NCBI GenBank assembly: GCA_002118135.1
Contig: BDIU01000045.1
Location: forward strand, 186,001 to 250,000
Direction: 5' to 3'
From: Trebouxia sp. TZW2008
Lineage: Eukaryota; Chlorophyta; Trebouxiophyceae; Trebouxiales; Trebouxiaceae
DNA length: 64,000 nt
Shown here: positions 1-11,060 of the stretch, in pieces
Numbering within the stretch: the stretch's first letter is position 1
How the letters are laid out: every line of letters begins with the position of its first letter
The notes under the pieces: model-generated
What the model saw: the letters and a program-made list of their open reading frames with translations, nothing else
Told to the model about the DNA's origin: nothing
Databases searched by the model: none
Position numbers and translations under genes: made by a program

Positions 1-375
1 TTGTTGCTGCTGAATCCTAACGAGTCATTGCATGCTGTCCAAGCAGTATGGCACAAATGGTGGACAAGCAAAGCAAAGTGGTCGGGTTGCTGTGGCCTTG
101 CAGCATCAGCCCGTTGCCTGCTGAATCCTGACCTGTCTTTCAATGCTGTGCAAGCAACAAGACACAGACAGTGGTCAAGCAAGTGAGTGTAGTGGGATGC
201 AGCGCCAAACCTTTGCCTGCTGAATCCTGACCTGTCATTGAATGCTGTTCAAGCAACAAGACACCATTGGAGGACAAGCAAGTGAGTATAGTGGGAATGC
301 AGCGCCAGACCTTTGCCTGCTGAAACCTGACCTGTCATTGAATGCTAATCAAGAAACCATGGTGGACATGCATTC
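1..375. repeat. Tandem repeat, about 100-bp unit, 3.5 copies
   Basis: Copies begin at about 7, 118, 217 and 317, each opening with CTGCTGAA(T/A)CCT and sharing TCATTGAATGCT and CAAGTGAGT blocks; spacing is 111, 99 and 100 bp. The sequence just after the donor of the PPR exon ending at 475 resembles part of the unit, so the array probably grew from intron sequence of that gene. The copies hold no convincing exon. Confidence 0.75.
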
Positions 376-3300
376 GTCGACTTGTTAAACACGCCCAGCT
401 AGGCTTTTACTGGAGCAATCAACTATCTTTGAATGGACTGGCTCATGAGTACAGTGGGAATGCAGCAAGCTCACCACAGCCCCCTCGTCAATGACCTGCT
501 GCATGATAGCAGCAGCTTTCTTTGGCTGCCGTGCGTCAGCAAAAGCGCTAATCATGCGGCCATACGTCGCAGCATCTGGACTGATCCCTGCTTGCCGCAT
601 CTCTGATAGCAGGACCTGCAAGAGCACGACACATCACTCTTACTATGTACAGTTCAAGTCCTTTCAGAGACCCAGCAGTGGGGGAACAACACCATTCACA
701 ACTGCAATGAGACAGTCTTTGGTGCTCCTCAACAGAGCATTGGGTGCAATGTCATGACATAATGGAGTATGGTTTGTCCTGAAGAGACAAGTATATGCTA
801 TTAGGCATCATGACAGGTACCCCTGTAAGAAAAGGCAGTTCTTGACAGTGGGCAGAACACTTTGATGTGCTGTTATGCGTGGCCAGCTCCTGGCAAGTCA
901 AGACGAAACAAGTGAGCTACCAATGGCATCAACATGCTGACTTGCTCGCAAGCCCTGCATGCTGACACTGTTGCTAGCTCAACATTGTTGACCTGATCGT
1001 TCTTAACCTGGCCGCTAATCACAGCATGACAAGAGCTGAATGACCATCAAGCCCATGCCCTGGACACACGCAAAGTGTGACCCTTCCCCAACACGAGAGC
1101 TGCAGAGGAAAGTGATTGCGATTGTGTTTCTGCAGCTGTTGAAACCAGACTTGATTTATGTGAATGCTTGTGCAGAACTGATCTCAGCCTCTTGAGAGGG
1201 GCCATACAGAGAAGAGCTGTACATGCTGTATTCCAAACCACCATGCACTACGCACTGTGTACCATGCAGCCTGTGCCAAGCACTACATACTACGTCTTAT
1301 GCGCTATGTACTATGCAATGCTCAGAGCCGACCTCAGCTTCCTGGGGCCGGCCACACTGGGTATGTGCATAACGGCAGCAGAGTAGTACAGGGCATTGGA
1401 CTGACACTGTTGGGCTGGCCCCTTTAACATCTTTCTGTTGTGGGGGCCCAACAGATGAATGACAGTGAAGTGTCTGTTGCTTGTTGAAAGCTGACCTCAG
1501 CTTCTTGGGGACGGCCACACCGAGTGTGTGCAGTAATGGCAGCAGAGTAGTGCAGGGCATTGGGCTGCACTCCATCCTCCACCATGTGCGCCATGCTGCG
1601 CCTGACCTCCACTGTGCTGCCTTGCTTGGCCCACGCCTTGATCAGGCTGGTGTAGGCTGACATGATGGGCGGCAATCCTGCTGCCTTCGCCCTCTCTAGC
1701 AGTTCCTCTATTGCCTGCAGGCAATGATTCATTGATGATGATGATCAGGCTGATGTAAGCTGACACAATGGGCAGCAGACCTGCAGCTTTGGCCCTCTCT
1801 AGCAGCTCTTCTATTGCCTGCAGGCAATCAACATGATCACAATCTGATATGCAAACGCTGCAGCTTTTGTCTGCTGCTCAACTTTGACAGCTGCTTGGAA
1901 TGTGACAGTGCTTGAGATGCAGCAAATTAGATGCAGGCTTTGCACAAAAATATGTTCGCTTGACAAGCTTGACAAGATGGGCTGTAAATGGCAAAAGCTT
2001 GAAAAGTGACTATTGGTCAATGCTTGTCTTAGTCAGGCACTGATGGAAATGCAACAGACATCTGCAGTAGGAGCATGCTTGCATTCTAGATAGGCTCAAG
2101 CGTGCACCACACCCAATGCCTCTGACAGAGGTGCAATGTCATCCAAGCGCCAACTGCAGCCTCTATGCAGCTGCAACACATTCCATTCATGCCAGTGGAT
2201 GGAATGAAACGAATGTGCAGCTGCGGGCAAACTTTGCAGGTGTGACAGACCAGCATGTGTCGTGCCATGCATGGAGCGAGTGTCACCTGAGGCCTGCCAG
2301 CTAGGCCATACACTCCACACATAGCCCCAATCATTACAGGCTCAATGGGGTTCCCATCATCCTGCATGACCAGTGAACATGTTTTGCTGCACTGTCTAAA
2401 GGTGGCATACTGCCAGATTTTGAACATGCATTGCAGCAGTAATGCACTCTGCATGATGCAGCAGTACTGTACTCTGCATGCCATTCTTTGTTGCCTTGTG
2501 GGTGTGTGCCAAATATTGCATCATGTCGGTGGAGTTTTGGGCACCATGCAACTGATTGCATATCATGTTCAAGTCATGCTCACTCAGTTACAAAAGCTGC
2601 TGCAAATGCCGGAGCTTGTATACATACTGCTATATAACTCCAGCAATGTTCATTGGCAGCTGACGAGCATTCCAAGCTCATTTTTGTTTTCCACGTGTGA
2701 AGTGCATGTCCCCTTAGATTTGAAAGTCTCTTGAAATGCGTGCATGCTTGATGTGTTAAGCTCACCTGCCATTGCCAGAAAAGTTGCTCAGCTTCAACAT
2801 AGCGTTGAATGCGTCCCAAGGCCCGTATGCGCAGAGCAACGGTGTTGTGATTTGGCTTGATACCCATCTTGTCCACAAAGAAGGAGTACATTTCTGGTAC
2901 AAGTTCGGGCGGCAGATGAGTGAGGACAACATTGCAAGCGAATGTCTGGCGAAGGCATATGTCCTGCTCAAAGAGCTGTACCAGGTCTGCGCAGCTGCCT
3001 GCAAACATACATTAAGCATGAAAGGCTCTTCAAACCAGATTTGAAAGCAGGCTTTTGCCTTTACACAGCAGATCTGTACCTGTTCTGCTCAGGTGCCTGA
3101 GTGTGCTGAGCAACGCAGGCTTCAGGCGGTACTGGCGTTTGTTGGTTGGTGATAATGATTCTTCGTCAAGCTCGTCTGATTGCACAATGGAATGGCCTGC
3201 AATAGCCTGTGCAGGTCTGGCTGGCACTAGTCGAGGGCTGGACTGCTGAGCTTCCTGTGAGTTTGCCGACGCTTGAGGTTCGAGCAGCACTTGAGCCGCG

Positions 3301-3582
3301 TTGTGCGCGCTGCATGTGCAGAGCCTTCTCTCAGCAGCAGCAACGCCAGTCGACTTCGCGTGGCGACAAGTTGGTGATCAGCCATCCGGCATAACGCCTG
3401 GCTCACCTTCTAAGACTTGAGCCGGTGTCGAAGATCAGCTGCGCCCAGCTGTTCGATGATTGTAGCAGCGAGCGCGCGCAGGAGGGTATCTGGCTTCCGT
3501 CAGCTACTGAGTGTAGCTGTGCAGACACAGGAGCCGACTGCTTCAATAGCAGCAACGCAGACGCTAATCGGCGAGCTGACAT
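1..3582 (-). CDS. Pentatricopeptide-repeat (PPR) protein, 3' end beyond window
   Basis: Helical-repeat RNA-binding protein of the PPR family; such proteins normally act on organelle RNAs. Exons found (minus, in order): 3582-3407, 3309-3080, 2998-2766, 2361-2287, 1714-1496, 615-475; phases join without conflict (358 codons so far). The ATG at 3582 was chosen because the longer reading to 3669 has no in-frame ATG. The N-terminus (MSARRLASALLLLKQS) is basic/hydrophobic like an organelle transit peptide. PPR-like helices are clear in exons 5 and 6 (motifs AYTSLIKAWAKQG, ATYGRMISAFADARQPKKA, and the xGxxPxxxTY turn). Exon 6 ends with a good GTGAGC donor but no following exon is visible, so the gene continues leftward. 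Exon 5 has damaged copies of its edges nearby. The family call is firm; the target RNA is unknown. Confidence 0.72.
1175..1825 (-). repeat. Degenerate copies of PPR exon 5 edges
   Basis: The 3' edge of the exon 1714-1496 (CGRPQEAE plus donor) recurs at about 1400-1325 and, shorter, at about 1200-1175. Its 5' edge (acceptor plus AIEELLERAKAAGLPP) recurs at about 1825-1740. The extra copies carry small changes and do not form a phase-consistent exon chain, so they are treated as intronic relics. Confidence 0.65.
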
Positions 3583-3908
3583 GCAGCGCAGGCTCTCAAT
3601 TGTAGTCGCGCCAGCTTTGGATAAATTGCGGCCGAGTCGAGTTGTGGCGATGACTTTGACATTGCGCAAGCATGCTGCGTTTGCTATGGCAGCCAGTATG
3701 CAGGCGTTACAACTACCTCTTTCGCAGGCAAACTACGACTTTGCTGCAGGCTACTTTGCTGATAGCGAGAGAGCAGATGACGCTCAACTCTCTTTCTTCT
3801 CTTCCATTTGACCTGTGCTTCCGCTGTGCTGTATCCCTAGCCACGCTGTGCACGCTTGATCTTGATGTACGTTTATGTTAGTCTAAACAAGTGCCCAGCC
3901 TCGTTGTT
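3583..3908. promoter_or_regulatory. Divergent intergenic region, PPR / TRAPPC2
   Basis: 326 bp between two start codons on opposite strands; must hold both 5' UTRs and presumably a shared promoter. No TATA box is obvious. The PPR reading frame stays open upstream to about 3720 without an ATG. Confidence 0.5.
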
Positions 3909-4527
3909 ATGAGCAACAGCGTGCTCACGTTTGTCATCGTGGGACACGACGACCATCCAATTTTTGAGACAGATCTTGCTCCGAAGCCCGACGGTCGAGA
4001 GGTAGAGAAGTCAGTTTTCGATCACCCATTCAAGTGACTTGGTCTGCTTGGGAGTTTGAGCTTTTGCACCTTGCAACATGACTTTTTCGTTCTTGTTGAC
4101 AGACACAGGGCGTTTACTTGCATCAATTCGTTCTGCATGCTGCACTAGATGCTGTCAATGAGCAAGTATGGACGACAACCAGCATGCACCTGGGAAACGT
4201 GGACAAATTCAATAACCTGATGGTAGCAGCATACGCAACTGCTGCTCATGTCAAGTTCCTCTTGCTGCATGATGGCAGAAATGAAGAGACAATGCGGCTT
4301 TTCTTCAGAGATGTATATGACATATATGTTCGGGTGAGGGGCTTTCTTATGGCATGGTCGTGCTCAGCAGGACATGTTCAACACAGCATGGCCTGTTTAC
4401 TTCTCTCAATAACATTTGTGTGTTGCAGGTGTGCATGAATCCATTTTTCACAACAGTTGGACGGATTGCGTCACCTGGTTTTGGCCAAAAGGTCAGGACA
4501 CTGGCCAAGACACACTTCAGAACATAA
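3909..4527 (+). CDS. TRAPPC2: TRAPP complex subunit 2 (sedlin/Trs20)
   Basis: Small longin-fold core subunit of the TRAPP tethering complexes, which activate Rab1 (a RAB1 gene lies at the other end of this window) in ER-Golgi traffic. Three exons, 3909-4001, 4103-4333 and 4429-4527, all joined in phase 0, give 140 residues, exactly the usual family length. Diagnostic motifs are FVIVGHDDHPIFE at the N-terminus, HQFVLHAALDAVNEQVW, VDKFNNLMVAAYATA, LLHDGRNEE, FFRDVYDIYVR and the C-terminal CMNPFF. Exon 3 starts at the GTGTGCATGAATCC after a TTGCAG acceptor. Complete and undamaged; very confident. Confidence 0.95.
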
Positions 4528-5193
4528 TCAAACGATTGTCATGGCAGAAGAGGGCATCAAGCCGCTGCGAACCCAGATAGACTGTACGGGAGTGCTTGGG
4601 GCATTCACAAGCTATTGTCTGGTCCTGACACCACTTTCTCCCATGCACTACAATACGTAGTCACCCAAGTTCGCTGCCATGAGTAGCTGTACATGTAGGC
4701 GCTCACGGCCAAAAGGCTGACGTCACAGAAATATGCAATTTGCGATTGGCTTGGCAAACACGCACAAATTATGCTATTTTCAGAGCCATAATAGAATCTA
4801 TGCATAAAGCATGCTTGCAACAAAGCACGCCTGTCATGCACACAGGCAGCGAAGCATAGCGATGAGGCATTGAGTTGTAACGGCATCGTGAGGTTGATTT
4901 CAGGAGGTGTTGCGCAATCTGGGCCAGGAGTTGCAACAATTGTGCCTCCACTCATCGACAAGTAATATGCCAGGTGACCTGAGGAGCTGTTGTGCTTTCA
5001 GTACTGTATCTGCATACATGCGCAGGGGAAAGCAGCCTCAATACAGGAGTTGCAGCTGGTCCTCTTGAATTTGGTTGCATGCAGCCAGGCGATTGCTACT
5101 TATGACTAATTTACGAAGCCACACAGAGACGCCTGCAGTTGCGACTGTTGTCAAGCAAGTTTGACTGAAGCCCTGTGGCGCTGCAATCCCACC
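4528..5193. other. Intergenic, TRAPPC2 to tRNA-binding protein
   Basis: 666 bp between genes on the same strand. It should hold the TRAPPC2 3' UTR and the next promoter. No ORF with family features, no strong repeat and no RNA gene seen. Confidence 0.5.
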
Positions 5194-6435
5194 ATGAGTG
5201 TGTGCAGCGCATCTCTGCGATGCCTGCACCGTGCCGTGTCTTTTCGCAGCTCAACTGCGCCTTTGTCGTGGGTTGTGCGTCAAAAGAGCACTCAATTTTT
5301 GACTAGGCATACGATCCGCAAAGTGCGCGCTGGTGCTGAAGCTGGACATAGGCTCAGCCCTCACTCGAGCCAGCTAACAAATACGCAATTGTCGCGAAAA
5401 TTACCGCATCGGAACGTGACGACACAGGCAACTGAGGCTGAGGTCACAGGTATGTTCTTAAACGGCAGTTGTGGCCATCTGCCTGTTGCGTATGCCTGTG
5501 GTCCTTGTGCTTGAATGCCCCTTGCCCTGCAAGAGGCTGTGGCGGTAGCTGGTGACTGGCTCGAGGCCCAGAAGCTAGACATCCGAGTTGGCAAGGTGAT
5601 CTCAGCAGAGCTCCACCCAGACGCTGACAGGCAAGGCCAACATATAGCAGAGCTGCAGAACTCAACAGAACATTCACTTGATAATATCTTGGTGCCTGCA
5701 GTCTGTATGTAGAGCAAGTTGACGTTGGGGAAGAGGAGCCCAGAACCATCATTAGTGGACTTGTCAAGTATGTGCCAATAGAGGATATGCAGGTAACAGC
5801 AATGACAGTCTTTGCTTGTGCAACTTATCTCAAACAACAGCGCAGGCAATCTGCATCACTGTCCTTTGTCAGCATGCAGCAAGATGCTGTTTGGGTTAGA
5901 GAAAATCCAGAACAGGATACTTACTAAATTGCTGCCTTGTGCTATAGGGTCGCCCAGTGATGGTGCTATGTAACCTCAAACCGCGCAACATGCGTGGCAT
6001 CAAGTCCAACGGCATGCTTCTCTGTGCATCAAATGATACACATGATATAGTAGAACCCTTGATGCCTCCTGAAGAAGCAATATGCGGAGAGCGTGTGGCT
6101 TATGGTGATGATGAAACAGCAACTCAGCCAGAACCTGAAACCCCAAATAAGGTCAGCTATGTGACAATCAGAATGTGTTCTTGTGCCACACATCTGTGCA
6201 TTTGGCACAGAGTTCTAAGCTGATGTTGACTGCTGCATATGCTGAGCTGAAGCTTGACTACAGCTGAAAGGTCTGAGTCTGCAAACTTCAGGTGCAAAAG
6301 AAGAAGATTTGGGAGGGTGTGCAGCCTGATCTGAAAACAAATGAACAGCGGCAAGTTACTTACAAGGGTACACTTATGAAGACTGGATCAGGTCCTATTC
6401 TTGCAGCAACTCTTGCCAATGCCAGCATATCATAA
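5194..6435 (+). CDS. tRNA-binding-domain (EMAPII/Arc1p-like OB-fold) protein
   Basis: Binds tRNA or structured RNA through a C-terminal EMAPII-type OB fold, as in Arc1p, AIMP1 and the C-terminus of plant MetRS. Exons 5194-5449, 5534-5630, 5702-5792, 5948-6151, 6292-6435 give 263 residues. Roughly residues 1-85 are Arg/Ser-rich and acid-poor ([17 protein letters not shown]), like an organelle transit peptide. The domain runs from about 98 to the end with [57 protein letters not shown] and a C-terminal [13 protein letters not shown]. Intron 2 uses a GC donor (5631-5632). The stop lies only 69 bp from the stop of the convergent EF-P gene. The domain is certain; organelle targeting is inferred. 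Confidence 0.9.
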
Positions 6436-6504
6436 GTTCAATTACCGTTGGGGCAGCTGTACTGCTGTTGGGTGCTGACTTTGTCATTTGCTCCAAAGAC
6501 TCTG

Positions 6505-7964
6505 TTACTTTGCTCGTCTGACAAATGTATTATCTCTTGTATCAACTACTATGCGCTCACCTGCAAGCACAGTCTACAATTTATGGCCACTTTTGGCCGC
6601 TTGGACATGAAAGGCTTCAGAACTGTCATGTACCTGTTGATATGAAGGGAGGCACCATGATTTGACGCCCAGCTCCAACTACAGCTGGCTTGTATTGGGG
6701 TGACTTCTCATCTCCTTTAGCCACAGGGTCAGTGACAACGTCTAGTGTGACGTGTTGCGGCAGGCTGCCTGCACTTCAGCAGAGTGTGGTGATTGAGTTC
6801 CGCATGTCAATGTGTGCATGTGCTCTGCCAAGTACATCAGCTCATCTTGAGTTTTCTTGATCTAAGACACTAGGCTGAGGACAGTACTATTACATACAGC
6901 AGATCTGTCGGACTCTTAAGGTTGTGTGCAATACAGAGCCATGCTCAATCCAAAGTTGCCGTTGCGAGATATAGAAGGCATGGCCTACCTGCAACAACCT
7001 GACCCTCATGAGAGCTCAGGGTAGCTGGCATATCCTCAACAAAGTAGTCATGAAGGCCACCGAACAACTGCTGGTCAACAGATTCTTGCTCATATGTCTC
7101 AGGGTCCATGAAGTGCAGCTGAGAGCCTGCATGCCGTTACATGGTATGATGCAACATGTTCACAACAAAAGCCATGTCAGTACGGAACACATCAAGCGAT
7201 ACGGCTTGGCGGCATCAATAAAGACATGTTAGACGCAACACAAGCATCACAGCTTGTGTGCAGTTGCAAGCCTGGCCATACAGCTGCTAAGTGATGCATA
7301 AGGCACACTTGCCTTCAGCATATAGAAATTTGTAGTTTCTGTCATCCAGTCGCACGACCTCTAATGTGTCATACGACCTGCGCATAGGTCACACAAACTC
7401 CCTTTGTGTCTGGTTTGAGGGACATTGGTAAGTGCTGTGCATGATCTATCAAGAAAAGCCATGTCCCATGGGACACTACCATAGGAGATAATCATTTAAG
7501 CGGTGAACGCTTTACCTGCAGCGTTGCTGGTGCTTTGCGCCAGCCTTGAGGTCCCGCAGCTCAAGCTGCACAGCAGACAGCCAACACATGTCAGATGCTT
7601 AACATGGTATGGGACATGGCAGAACTCACTGTGAAGGGTGCTGTGCTGACCAACCTGCACATTGCCTAGTTGGCGTCCTGAACCCTGGGTATGCTGATAC
7701 TTCTGTATCTGCATCAGCTTACCCTTCACGTCAATCACCTGGCCTGCACGGACCTGCATGCTTGCTGTATCCTGTTGTAAGAAAACGTTGCCACGCAGAA
7801 GACTGTTGATCAGCACTTGCTTCAGTTACCTCAGTGGCCTGCTGCTTGACTTCTCTGGTATGCTGCAGTTGCTGACGCTGAGTCGGCAGCTCGACATAAG
7901 AGATAGATTCGCGAAGACTGACAAGTCTTGCAAGACATTCAAGGTGTGCAGATGAACGACGCAT
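6505..7964 (-). CDS. Elongation factor P, organelle-type
   Basis: EF-P relieves ribosome stalling at polyproline by binding between P and E sites. Exons (minus) 7964-7830, 7753-7655, 7565-7516, 7377-7313, 7126-6989, 6768-6634, 6560-6505 join in phase: 225 residues. Residues 1-45 begin MRRSSAHLECLARLVSLRES, a probable mitochondrial or plastid presequence. Domain I (46-110) has VRAGQVIDVKGK, YQHTQGSGRQLGNVQLELRD and KAGAKHQQR; domain II has LEVVRLDDRNYKFLYAEG and HFMDPETYEQ; domain III has LPQHVTLDVVTDPVAKGDEK, VPPFISTGERIVVDTRD. The bacterial tip motif PGKG is replaced by GSGRQ. Intron 4 has a GC donor (7312-7311, AAG|GCAAGT). The start was chosen as the first in-frame ATG; the region upstream does not extend it cleanly. 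Confidence 0.92.
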
Positions 7965-8451
7965 GCACTTGGTCGATGCTTGCTAGGCATGCAAATCGCC
8001 AGTCTCAGCCTTGCACAATGGATCTTTAAGCGTGCACAAAAGAAAATGCGCCCAACAACTTCGACACGAGGATAGCAACAGACTTTGGCAACAGTTTCGC
8101 CAACAACACTTTTGCTGGTCATCACCTGCATGTCATGCTGTGCCTGCTTTGATGAGCCAAATTGCCTCAAACTCAAGCTGCATTGGCTGTTCATGCGGCA
8201 GGCCCTTGATTCAATCTGTATCAACGAGTTCTGACATGCATAGCCGAGTCGATGGAATGAAAAATGGCAAGTGAAGCGTGGCCAACCTTGAATTTTAAAA
8301 AGACCAAGCTTGCACACTTACACCTTGTGCGCATGCAGCAACTGTTGCAGCTCACTTTCACAAGTCATCTACAATGAGCTGCTGGAGACACACACTCATG
8401 AACATATAGCTAAAGCTAACACAGCTTCGCAGACGACGCCAACACACATCC
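7965..8451. other. Intergenic, PEX3 to EF-P
   Basis: 487 bp between the PEX3 stop and the EF-P start, both on the minus strand. A possible upstream exon (ATG near 8210, MNSQCSLSLRQFGSS) was considered for EF-P but is not required. Otherwise nothing recognisable. Confidence 0.4.
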
Positions 8452-10915
8452 TCACAAAAATGGGCCACTTGAATACACACTCGCGCTCAGTCTCTGAACT
8501 TCTGGCAGACCAGCAAAACGTGACACAGGTCTGTTATCGTCCCGTTGTAGCAATTTGCTGGCAAGCTCTGCTACCCTTGGACACAGCTTTGCCAAAGGCC
8601 TTTCATCCCCTCTCATTTCTGTATGTAGCTCATCTGCGGCAATTCTTGCAGATTCCTGCACTGCTGCCTGCATGCATTGCATGGCTTGCTTGCAAAACCA
8701 CAAGGTTGTCCAGTCAGAACAGCAAGCATCAACAGAGTCCTAGAACGCCCTGCAAAGTGAGGCCCTGCCCAGTTTGCCTGTACTTTGCCAAACTAGTTCT
8801 GAATGTTATGTGGTCAGTGCAGTTCAGGGCAACATGGCATTCACCCAGCAGAACCTGTCCTGAACATTGCACCTCATCTTCAAAGCACACCAGCATGCAG
8901 GAGACAGTCATGTATCTTGCTGGTACACAAGTGCTCCTGTTGCCTGTTATGGCATTGCTCCTTGTTGCATGATACAGCCTGTACAGTCAAGCATGCAAAG
9001 ACTTTATGCGTTGAAAACACTCTTCTGCTGCTCACCTTGAGTGCTGAGCCAAATTTGGCACTGCTGATGACCTGCCGTACTTCTGTCAGGAGGCCATCAA
9101 TGGTCTCGTCGTCAAGGGTAGCTGGTGCGTCTGGCTGTAACGCTCCATTGTCAGGGAAACGAGCAGCACTGTGCCAGACTTGCCTGTGCTCAGGGCTTGG
9201 CAGTAGAAAAACTTCAAAGCCAATCTTGGACAGCTCAGGGGCAACCTCTGCACCGCAATGCAGCAAAAAAGATTGGCACTGACTTTCAGCTCAGATGCAG
9301 TGATAGCCACAGGTGCTTGCGTCAAAGCTTTTGCGTTAGGGAGAGCCGTGATTGCTTCAATTGAAGCCCAAGCTCTTAGTGAGCACTTGAAGTAGCAGGG
9401 TGTACTCAACGACAAGAAGTTTGGGGACATGCAGCAGGATATTGTTTGGCAATGTCAATGAGTGATACAAAGCGGAGAGTGCTTACTTGTGTGCGCGTCT
9501 GAAAGCAGTAGTAGCAGCTGGTCCGCATTCAGCTTTGCTGTGAGCTCAGTATCGCTGACGGTATTGCTGACTGCCTGCTTGACAATGGGTATGAGTGGCT
9601 CCACCCCCCGCTCCCCGCAGTAGTGCGCATAAGCCAGAAACAGTTCTTGTGCTCGCTGAGACATTTGGACTGGCTGCTCTTTGTTGGCAAGACCACTGTG
9701 CTGAGGATGCCTGTCATGTGCAGCATGCTAAAATCAGGTGCTCAGCAAGGTACAAATGAGCATGCTACATCAGGATGCTGCATATCAGAAGCTCAGCAAG
9801 CTTGAAAACGGCAAATGGCAAGAGCCTTATGCAGTCTGGCAGGCACTTTTACAGAGGCAGACTTGTTTGTATGCTTGTAGGCAGCTTTGACTGTCAGTAG
9901 GTGCACATTCTTCCGGGTCCACAAGCATTAGCATTTGCAAAGCTTATGGATGGAGCCAGCTGTCAAAGCGTGTGCTTGATTGAAAGTGAGTGTCTGCATG
10001 CATGAGCTGCTGACATACCTGGCATCAAGTATGTTTGACTGCAGGTACAGGTGGCGACCAAGTATGTTCAGCTGCACTCTATTCATAAGATCGAGAAGTG
10101 AAACCATCCAGCAAGCAGCAACAGCTCGAGTGAAGGTCAGCACTTTTATCTCCTCCCAACTTGCAATCTTTTGGCTGCCAGAAAGGCCACCTTGCCTGCA
10201 TTTGCACTGCGTATTTGCAATGCTTTTGTCATCAAGACATTCAGCTTCATTTAAAGGGCGGCCGCTGCAAGGCTAACCTGAGCAACTGAAGCAGTGGCTT
10301 GTAGTCTGTGGTTCTTGTGAGACTTTGCAGCAGGACTGGAAGTAAACTCGGTGTAGTGGTGCTGGTTGAGATAGCTTGCACACTCTCAAAATGTGTGATC
10401 AAATGCCGATCAGCATCCTGCTGAATAGTTGCAACAGATGCTGGGAGACGTTCAGTTGGTTGCTGTGTTGGTGCTGTAATTTCTGTCGATTCAGTATTGG
10501 CCAATCTTTTTTCATCTCTGCAGAGCAACACCTCAGCTGCATATTTTGACTTGCATGACATGTTGCGAGTGAAATGTCTGCACATACCAAATCATTGAGA
10601 TCGCACACTTGCATGCACATAGTGCTGGTGTTTGCACATACAACTATAGTGTAAGAGCTGCCTGCAAGACCCTTACCCGTCTGACAGCTCCTGCAAGTCT
10701 GCGCGAGCGACTTTGAGCTTCTCCCACCTGCAGACAGGCAGTCACATCACATCAACTGAAGCTACACTAAGAGCAACAAAGCAACATACATTCACTGCAG
10801 CACCTGTCATAGACGTAGTATGCAGCAGCTGCACCACTAGCAGCAACTGCAGCCACAGCAGCCCAGCGCTTCCGGTTCCTGCTTGCAGCGGCAGTTTGAA
10901 AAATGAATCGAGCAT
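8452..10915 (-). CDS. PEX3: Peroxin-3, peroxisomal membrane biogenesis factor
   Basis: PEX3 is the membrane docking factor for PEX19 and inserts peroxisomal membrane proteins. Exons (minus): about 10915-10804, 10727-10677, 10517-10278, 10195-10019, 9695-9487, 9247-9036, 8739-8452. Hallmarks: an N-terminal Ala-rich membrane segment after SRNRKRW, then WEKLKVARADLQEL, ITHFESVQAISTSTTTP, VLTFTRAVAACWMVSLLDLM followed by RVQLNILGRHLYL (plant PEX3: RVQVNILGRHLYI), GVEPLIPIVKQAVS, LTEVRQVISSAKF and RPLAKLCPRVAEL near the C-terminus. About 430 codons. Odd point: the only plausible ATG (10915) is one base out of frame with the rest of exon 1; the break falls at a run of five A/T at 10899-10903. This is either a sequence error or an undetected 5' exon. 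Confidence 0.88.
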
Positions 10916-11060
10916 GATCTTCCGATCAAACTCTGCGAAACACCCCCTACCAGCTGATCATAGTCCTGGTAACAAAGTTGTCATGGTTTGCGTCACGTCA
11001 AAAGGTCTTCGGTCCTGCCCTTGTCTATCTGTCGAAGGCTCGACTTAACTAAAAACTTAA

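Noticed and set aside
2086..2734. Overlapping frames of 129 and 132 codons on both strands
   Set aside because: Intron sequence of the PPR gene apart from the short exon 2361-2287; low-complexity Cys/His translations.
7997..8210. Additional EF-P 5' exon (MNSQCSLSLRQFG)
   Set aside because: The ATG at 7964 gives a complete gene with a good presequence; the extra exon would need an awkward acceptor.
8310..8972. 220-codon plus-strand open frame
   Set aside because: Covers the last PEX3 exon in antisense and a PEX3 intron; composition unremarkable, no family match.
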